A stretch of 64,000 bases of DNA from Amyelois transitella (Eukaryota; Arthropoda; Insecta; Lepidoptera; Pyralidae): the NCBI RefSeq assembly GCF_032362555.1, contig NC_083510.1:8831501-8895500 (forward strand), given 5' to 3'. Under the pieces are notes generated by a model, which saw only the letters and a list, made by a program, of their open reading frames with translations, ran no database searches and was not told the origin of the DNA. Position numbers and translations under genes: made by a program. Positions within the stretch are counted from its first letter, which is position 1; every line of letters begins with the position of its first letter. Positions 57,000 to 64,000 of this stretch are shown here, piece after piece.

Positions 57000-59110
57000 T
57001 CTATAAAAAAACACCATGTTAATATTGTTCAAGGATCCGTTTCCTTCGACGTTAGTTTTAACTCTGGTAGTTAGGAAGTGGCGAGCCTGCGCGTGCGCGC
57101 TTGATATGCATACAGTGACAGCACACTGACCTACTGACAACAAATGTCATTGTACTTTGGCTTTCTTTTTAAGAGTTTAGTATATTTTTCTTATTTAAGA
57201 TTATTTCATAAGACATTTTAGTCGTTTCATTTTTATGAAAGGACTAAAGTGATTAACTTCTTTCTAACTTTTGAAATAAAGTAAAACAATTATTCGTCTG
57301 CATATCGTAAAACAAAAGTGACATTCGCGATATGAGATACGAGCTATCGTGTATATATGCGGAAAGTATTAGGTAATTATTGGGTTCCATATCTATATAG
57401 ATTTAATTTATTGTGATAGAATATTTGGTTATGGTATCTAAATGCATGTTGGAACTATTATTATATGTACTTTTTATTGCTTTTAAAATACATACTCTTT
57501 AACGGGTTATATTGCGAGACTTTTTTTACTTTCCAAACATTAGGCCTTTGGTAAATGAAAATGAAATGTTGTTCCATTCTTTTTTGGGCTATAATTCTTG
57601 TTTTTTGCGATGACCTAGCAACCTGTCGATATCCAGCTGAACGTGACCTTTCATTATTTTCGAGACTGTTGGTTCCGTAAGAGTTATAGGCGAAATACAT
57701 ATAAACAGATGTTACAATGTCGCCGTAGCGTAGTACCAATTCCACGCATATTGACAAGCCATTGCACTTAATTGCTTTTCCCTATTGAAATCAAAGGCAA
57801 AGAAAGTTACTATCGATGTGAAATATTTGCAGTGGAGTGAAATTGCAGACACTTTCCATCGTAAATCGAAGTATGGAAAATGACAAATCTGTGTTAGATA
57901 GATACAACATTGAGGTTATTGGTACTTGTGGAGACTGCACATCCTAGTTTTAGAGTAAGATATAATCTTCTTAATATTCATAAAAGAACAAAGGTGACTG
58001 ACTCATCAACGCCCGCCATTAACCAGGGAAGCTAATAAATATATGTATATTATATACCTACGTGCTTTGTGTTTTCCGGCACTTTAGGTAAGAACTAGTC
58101 CAATCATTTTCTCTGCATCTCGTAAAATGCGACTAAGGAAATCAGCAGATTCATATATTGCGTCCATACAAGTCTGGTATTCAAGATAACATAGTCTAAG
58201 CCAGCTGCGTCTCATATCGCGCCGAATTCAAAAAATACTCGTATTGATTCTTATTTTTAGGTTTGCAACCTGTGTATGAATCGCAATTCCATCTTGTGAC
58301 TCTTGGCTGTATCTTAAATGATACGTGTTCTGAACTGAAGATCTGTATTATTCTCGTTACCAGAAAATCAGGGCGTCAAAAAATAACTTAGCGATAATAT
58401 GTTATTCTTTCATTATAGTGTCGATAATTTTATATGGAATACTTTTGATATTCGGCAGTCTATACTTATAAAGACATTACAAAGAAATGCACAAAAATAA
58501 TTACAAACCATGGAAACTCTATCGACACCAGACTATTGGTAGATTTTTTTAAAACTAGAAATGTTAATACTTATTGAAAATAAATTTAATTTACAAATTT
58601 ATATTAAACTCATTCAAAGTCTTCTTAATCTTTAAATAAACCACTGGCCGTTGATTCACCTCTCTCTCTGTGTGTGCCTATTTTTTTAAAATTTAATATT
58701 TCATTAAGCATTTGTCTCCCATCTCACCTGATGGTAAGTGACGATGAAGACGAAGATGACATGACCACGAGTCTGGATTGGGAGTCGAGTTTTTACAGGA
58801 AGCGTCTTCTGTCTGACCATTGCCTTTGTTTTAACGGAATTAATAATATACGTATATTTTTTAGTACTAGTTGGCACAAAGAAATAGTCAGAAATTCGAT
58901 AAATGTAACTTAATTGAGAGAGTTTTCGATTTTTGATGATATGGGGCTTTTGGCTTATTTATAAAAAATTATAACAACTACTAACCTGGCTATTGTTTGT
59001 AAACAAAATATTGCTAGGTGTAGTTTTCTTCAAATTTATCTTGTTAAGTATTATGAATAAATAAATACCTATTTAAGTGAAAAAATAAAATAGAATGGGA
59101 TAACATAACA
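57000..59110. other. Intergenic, repeat fragments only
   Basis: Contains a family A 3' fragment (57585-57690) and a more diverged possible one (58070-58160). It also holds a piece with CTCACCTGATGGTAAGTGAC (58725-58745) that resembles a common lepidopteran repeat. A GC-rich patch GCGAGCCTGCGCGTGCGCGC at 57081 is unexplained. No gene supported. Confidence 0.5.
57585..57690 (+). repeat. Short interspersed repeat family A, diverged fragment
   Basis: GCGATGACCTAGCAACCTGT, CCAGCTGAACGTGACCTTTC and TTTCGAGACTGTTGG. Confidence 0.6.
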
Positions 59111-59231
59111 AACAATTTATTACACTAAAATAACTACGATATGGCAAGAATAAATAAGAAAATAAAACGAGCTCTCACTTAATTATAAATAATAAATGCA
59201 AAATTAAATATCACCGTTTCACAACAATGCA

Positions 59232-59639
59232 TTACATAGGTTTATCATCAGGCTCTTCTATTTCCACATCCAGTTCAACTTCGTATGTTCCGGGATTTTT
59301 TAGCGATGGTCTGATAATGAATTCTTGAGGTCTAACTTCACTGTCAACTTCATTCTCCGCTGCATCGGCTACCGGGATATTCGATAAAGAAACAGGAGTA
59401 TTTGTTGTGGTATTCGTGGATATCTCCTGTGGCATTTTATTCGTTATCAAACGGTGGAGGCTCTTGGTGAAATATTCCAGTATTGGTCCAAATTTTGTGA
59501 TACTGTCAGAAGACTCAGGAGCGCCCTGCCTCGGGTGAAGCACGAACATGTTGAAATTCAGTTTTTTTCGTACTGGCTTAGCCATTACTTGGCTTAAAGA
59601 TGCTATTGTGAAGAGCAGTAAGAGGACGCGCGGAGACAT
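59232..59639 (-). CDS. Small secreted protein, paralogue 1 of a tandem pair
   Basis: Single exon, 135 residues. A clear signal peptide (MSPRVLLLLFTIASLSQVMA) is followed by KPVRKKLNFNMFVLHPRQ, a block TKFGPILEYF, an amphipathic stretch, NIPVADAAENEVDSE, and the C-terminal KNPGTYEVELDVEIEEPD. No cysteines are present in the mature part. The same blocks in the same order occur in the gene at 61254-61688. No known domain is recognised. The basic N-terminus KPVRKK could be a processing site. Transcribed on the minus strand; a minus-strand AATAAA lies near 59115. Confidence 0.78.
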   Translation of the reverse strand: MSPRVLLLLFTIASLSQVMAKPVRKKLNFNMFVLHPRQGAPESSDSITKFGPILEYFTKSLHRLITNKMPQEISTNTTTNTPVSLSNIPVADAAENEVDSEVRPQEFIIRPSLKNPGTYEVELDVEIEEPDDKPM

Positions 59640-59869
59640 CTTTGCTCAAGTCTATGATGGCAGCGTGCGAGCCGCTCTGCGAAGTTAGAAGCACTGCGCC
59701 GGCGACGTTTTTGCTCCGCATCTAAGCTAAGATAACGGGTCTCAGGCAAAAAGATCGTAATTGCCCCATGGTATACGGACGCTGGATAATTACTGCGATC
59801 TCTCGCCACCTTTCGTTTGGAAAGCGCTTCGTCTTGATTTGTGTGAGTCATCATTTCAGATGCAAGTGC

Positions 59870-61200
59870 TGATAATCCGTCACCTGGTGTTGATATTGTC
59901 TTATCAGTTTTTGTGTTTTCAAATTGGTATCGATTAGAAATTGTAAAATAAAGATAATAAAGAAGTATGATTCAGTCTTGATTGATGTCTAGATTTAACT
60001 ATAAACTTATGTCTAGATTTTTGCCGGTGTGCACCTCATTTTCCTTATATTATTTTTTAACCATAATCATATATAACTAACTACAGTAAAAGTTAATTGC
60101 AACAATATAAATAAGAAAATTATTACAATTGTTTCATTTCATGTAAGCCAGTGGGTCAAATGGAAGTTAATCACAAACCTATTTTACAAAAATCGCCTTA
60201 TTACTTATAACTGCACCATATATATAAAAAACGTCTATTGTTTAATCTAATGCGTTTTTAATGTCTATTATAAGTATAAGTAAAAAAAAAAGCAAAGTCT
60301 AGTATAAGTAAAAAGAATCAAATCTGTACTTTCTTTAACTTGAATAATAAAAAGAAAATGATCAATAAAGCGAACATAATCATTAAAGCCTCTATTCTCG
60401 TCTTAACAGGTTCTAATATCGTTTGATGATGAGAAACGTTCACTGCACATTGGCTGTTAAGCACCAATCATTCAGTTAATAGGAGCAGGTGATGGATGTT
60501 CGCGTAATGATGCAGTATCAAGGCCACACGATGCAGGTCAGTAAAAATAAGCGAAATGCGGTTTGTAGGATTGGTATTGTTCTTTAGATGAGTTGGAATG
60601 GTCTGTTGGTTTATTTTTAGCCAATTATAAAGAACGAATCGCAAATGGTTGCAGTTGTAAATTTAGTTGTAGATAGGTGTTATTTGATGATGACATGTGA
60701 AAGTTTGGATATATTTGATTTTAATGATGAAAAGGTATCACTGTCTGTCAGTCTGAAAACAAATGATTCTTATTAGATTTCAATTTATATTAGGTACTTT
60801 ACACGTTTCTATAGTGAAATAAAAAGACAACTCAATGAAGAAATTTGGTCCGAAGATTGTGAAAACTTTATTATGAGTTTAGTTAAGATTCAATTTTTTC
60901 GTAGAAACGTTTTGACTGTAATCTGAAGTTTATTATATTACGAGCCGGGTTCCTTGCTTACGCAGACAAGGTTTCTTTGCTAAATCATGTGTTTGCTCTA
61001 GCTCCTATTATTTTAATATACCTATCTATTAACTAACGCGGATTTGTCTACTTACAAAGAATGCTACAAAATAATAACATTTTTATGGAACCCTGTAGAA
61101 AACTATGTAAAAAAAGTTACTGGTACTTAAAACTCACATTTATTTAAAACTTAAAAATATGGCAAGAATATATTAACAACTTTCGAGAATACGCTTTCAC
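59870..61200. other. Intergenic between the tandem paralogues, nothing recognised
   Basis: AT-rich with no repeat family member or coding exon that I can support. Confidence 0.5.
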
Positions 61201-61253
61201 AAAGACACAGTATCGATAAATGCAAATTTTAATTTCACTAATTGAAGCAGTGC

Positions 61254-61688
61254 TCAGTTCTTTGTTTTAGATTCTGGTTGTCCATCTTCTACTTCGACGT
61301 TTATCTCGACTTCATAAGTACCAGGTTTGGATTTTGATGGTTTAATGACAACTCCTGGCATGCGCGTGCTTGCTTCACTATCGACTTCATTTTCTGCATT
61401 ATCCGCTATGGGAACAGAATGGGCGTTAAGTTTCTCATGATTCGATGTGATTGGAGGTGGATCCTGAGGCAGTCTCACCGAGAACATACCTTGCAGTCTT
61501 TGGAGGAAATATTCCAATATTGGTCCAAATCTTGTAACGCCGTTGGTGGTGAGTAATACTCTGTCTTCTACTGCTGGACGCGGCCGGAGGATGAACATGT
61601 TAAAGTTAAGTTTTCTTCGCACCGGTTTGGCCAATGTTTGTGACATACACGCCAATGCTACCAACAGCATTATGGTGCGTGGAGACAT
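61254..61688 (-). CDS. Small secreted protein, paralogue 2 of a tandem pair
   Basis: Single exon, 144 residues, with signal peptide (MSPRTIMLLVALACMSQTLA). Shared with paralogue 1: KPVRRKLNFNMFILRPRP, TRFGPILEYF, PIADNAENEVDSE and KPGTYEVEINVEVED. The central Ser/Pro/Thr-rich part diverges. The conserved ends and short intergenic distance (1.6 kb) show a tandem duplication. The repeated pattern PxADxAENEVDSE is acidic and may be a binding or processing element. Function unknown; likely restricted to Lepidoptera, which is an inference because I recognise no homologue outside it. Confidence 0.8.
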   Translation of the reverse strand: MSPRTIMLLVALACMSQTLAKPVRRKLNFNMFILRPRPAVEDRVLLTTNGVTRFGPILEYFLQRLQGMFSVRLPQDPPPITSNHEKLNAHSVPIADNAENEVDSEASTRMPGVVIKPSKSKPGTYEVEINVEVEDGQPESKTKN

Positions 61689-61735
61689 GATGGTTTCGGT
61701 TTGTAGCGTGTGGTCGTGTCGACTTTAGTTACGGT

Positions 61736-61773
61736 ACTGTGACGGCTGCCTTTTTACTTCGCATTTAAAATAG
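61736..61773 (-). promoter_or_regulatory. TATA-like box and initiator for paralogue 2
   Basis: Minus strand: TATTTTAAAT (61763-61772) followed about 27 bp later by TCACAGT (61736-61742), close to the arthropod initiator TCAGT. The ATG is about 50 nt further at 61688. Confidence 0.5.
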
Positions 61774-62832
61774 CTCCCGCGTTGGAAATTAACGATGTTG
61801 TATTGTTCTTGTAATGATTAAAATGAATTGGTGAAATGGGTTAATTTAAGTTTAACACAAAATTTGTCTAAGAAGCATTTAACAGTCTAGGTTAATGGGA
61901 AAAATCATATAATAATTGGTCAACTAAGCAATTTCAAATTTAAGGCCTTGGAATAAAAAAAAAACAAAATTCTTGTTTTTTATGAAAAGTAAATACACAC
62001 ATTGGGTTTAATAATGAAAAAGTTATTTAATCCCTAGAAATATTTATACAAAACTAGTACCAACTTTATGTTTCTACATGTCCTTAAAAATGACATAATT
62101 TACCGAACGGTAAAGGCTAGCTAGAACAGCTGACAACATTCAATTTCCTCTTAGCATATTTCACAAACATTACTCTATTTTATAATGTATAATCTTCTTT
62201 CATAAACCTGGTTGCCCTTATAATTTCCTATTTGCTACTACTTTTTTAAATTTCATACAAATCGAGACTTTAATATTACAAGTGTAAGGCCCACCAGTTT
62301 GTTGAAGGAAAGTCAGTTGTATGTTTGTATAAAATATATTTTTATTAATGAAGGCAGGATATATGACCGTTACTCACGCGCAGGGATGTATAAAGTATGA
62401 CTTTGAGTACCTAACGGTGGCCAATCACGCATTTGAATGAGGCGAGTTGTAGGGCGATCTTCTTTTTCACATTTCAGAGCTTTAATTTTTTACAAGATTT
62501 TTCCCTAGACTTTATAAGGATTTCTAAAAAGTGAAAAAAGTAATTTAAATCTAAGTGGTTACTCCTGAACGTATAGTCTATATCTCAGCAAATTTCATGA
62601 AAATCGGTGTACTTATATAATCTTTTCTAAGATTTTCAACCGATCTATTTGGTTTTACTTCTTACAAAAGTTGGACTTTTTACATATTCGTAGTACCCTT
62701 TAGTATAGATATTGATAAGAATACACGTGTTGTAGCTACAAAATTAAGGCTGGTTTTATTTATTTTATCATTCATGATAATGTCAATTAAATGTAAAAGC
62801 GTGTTAACCCACCATGACAAACCTGTAGGGAT

Positions 62833-62880
62833 TTTACATATCACGTCTTTATCCCTCACGGGGTATACTAACCAGAAATT
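62833..62880 (-). repeat. Short interspersed repeat family A, 3' fragment, minus strand
   Basis: CATATCACGTCTTTATCCCT followed by CACGGGGTATAC. Confidence 0.6.
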
Positions 62881-63261
62881 CACATGATGGAAGCGAGATA
62901 GGGATTTTAACGAGCGGAAATCTAACGTGTCTATCTATTTCGGTCATTACTATACAAAATTAGTTTGATCGGCATTTTGACATAAAACAACTATTATCTT
63001 ATCTCGATACGTCTCCTGTGAGCACCCGTGCACCCAGACGAGGTGCCATTGGAACCGCTAGGAAACTAGCCATTGATATTATAGGGGTGTCAATAAATTG
63101 TTGATTTCTTTCTTTTCTTTAAATATATAGGTAGTAAAATTTAGATAGGCTTGCAATGTAAATTTTATTTACTTCATCTCAATATGGTTATTTAGTAATA
63201 CTTTTTTTTGTTTAAAAGGTACTTATTTATTTATCCATAATACTTAACAAATCTATGTCAT

Positions 63262-63525
63262 TTTGTGTGGTTCACGGCACCAATAGTAAAAAGAAAAGGA
63301 CCACATCATCTCGTTCCCATGGATATCGTAAAAGGCGATTAAGGGGTAGACTTATCAACTTGGGATTCCTCTTTTAGGCGATGGGCTAGCAACATGTCAC
63401 TATTTGAATCTCAATGCTATCATTAAGCCAAACAGGTGAACGTGGCCTATCAGTTTTTTTCAAGACTGTTGGCTCGGTATACTCCCCTAGGGATTCAGAA
63501 GTAATTATATGTATGTATGTAGACC
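63262..63525 (+). repeat. Short interspersed repeat family A, full length
   Basis: Head GTGTGGTTCACGGCACCAAT, CATGGATATCGTAAAAGGCG, GATGGGCTAGCAACATGTC, AGCCAAACAGGTGAACGTGG and the tail GTAATTATATGTATGTATG. Confidence 0.85.
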
Positions 63526-64000
63526 TGAAGCTTTTTGCCTAAATAAAAATTAAGCTCAAAGATTCCGTTACATACATACATATATACAACCCAAGCTAAT
63601 AAAAGCGTAGTAAAATATAAAAATCCAACCGATAGTCAGCCCTGTAGTAGAAAGTCGTCCCGTTGCACCGGCCTGGTGCGCTATCGCTCCATATCTCAAG
63701 GGCCGGTCTAACGCAGCTATAAGGGAATCCCGGTTTTTGCATGTCTAAACCTGTTCAACTGCACCCAATCATCTGCCTTACAGATTTGATGTATAAGCAC
63801 ATAATTACTATAAAGAACAGTTCATATCCGTTGGGTTGATGTAGGTATCCCTACCCGAGCAGGAAACGTGAGAAAATGGTATTTATTAAGAAAAAAACTT
63901 GTTGTAAATAAATTGTTGAATTGCAGATCTTGGCTATATCATGAAACATGGATAGCTTAAAAATCGATGAAAACCATTATGTTTTTATTCTTTGTAAAAC

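Larger units (their letters stand above)
61800..64000. other. Intergenic, repeats only
   Basis: Holds a family A fragment (62833-62880, minus) and a full copy (63262-63525). Near 62595 is a string resembling the TTTCATGAAAATCGGT piece found in many lepidopteran transposons. No gene supported; a 67-codon minus frame at 62680-62883 overlaps the repeat. Confidence 0.55.

Noticed and set aside
59603..59854. 83-codon minus-strand frame upstream of paralogue 1
   Set aside because: Overlaps the start of paralogue 1 in another frame, no motif; more likely 5' flanking sequence.

Overview
The window is nuclear DNA of a moth or butterfly (Lepidoptera). The evidence is AT-rich sequence, small multi-exon genes with GT-AG introns, and a dense layer of lepidopteran-type transposable elements: FP-domain LINEs, RTE LINEs with TATG tails, tRNA-derived SINEs, BEL/Pao, hAT and small Helitrons. 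Species cannot be read from the sequence. All exon borders are my own splice-site calls with phases checked by hand.

Layout. 1-11000: a LINE with intact ORF2 domains on the + strand, split by a 6.66-kb BEL/Pao retroelement (2028-8686) with a perfect 5-bp target duplication. The BEL element is itself rearranged: the LTR and env 3' half point opposite to gag-pol. 11767-16067: seven exons (- strand) of exocyst subunit Sec8, which continues past the left edge, so the LINE and BEL elements sit in a Sec8 intron. 17217-19957: a decayed hAT-type transposon with 8-bp target duplication. 20690-22075: LINE fragments. 22360-24893: a ZAD/C2H2 zinc-finger gene (+), followed by a decayed zinc-finger relic (25286-25723). 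26889-29400: foldback, tandem and inverted-repeat elements. 30400-34060: Spindly, the kinetochore dynein adaptor (+, 5 exons). 34317-36939: MICOS subunit Mic19/CHCHD3 (-, 4 exons), convergent with Spindly. 40101-54946: a CPR-type cuticle protein gene (+, 7 exons) with a 9.9-kb repeat-filled first intron and a 5'-truncated RTE LINE in its last intron. 55992-56881: a two-exon secreted protein gene (-). 59232-59639 and 61254-61688: tandem paralogues of a small secreted protein (-). The rest is intergenic and repeat-rich.

The host genes do not form one pathway: housekeeping genes (Sec8, Spindly, Mic19) lie left of a cluster of secreted or cuticle-type genes. Two transposon observations stand out. 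First, after the LINE ORF1 stop (UGA followed by CUA, a known leaky context) the same frame stays open for 201 more codons of membrane-like protein and ends 8 nt inside ORF2, as if read-through and coupled reinitiation were used. Second, the most abundant short repeat shares its 3' tail with the RTE LINE in the window, pointing to a SINE-LINE partnership.
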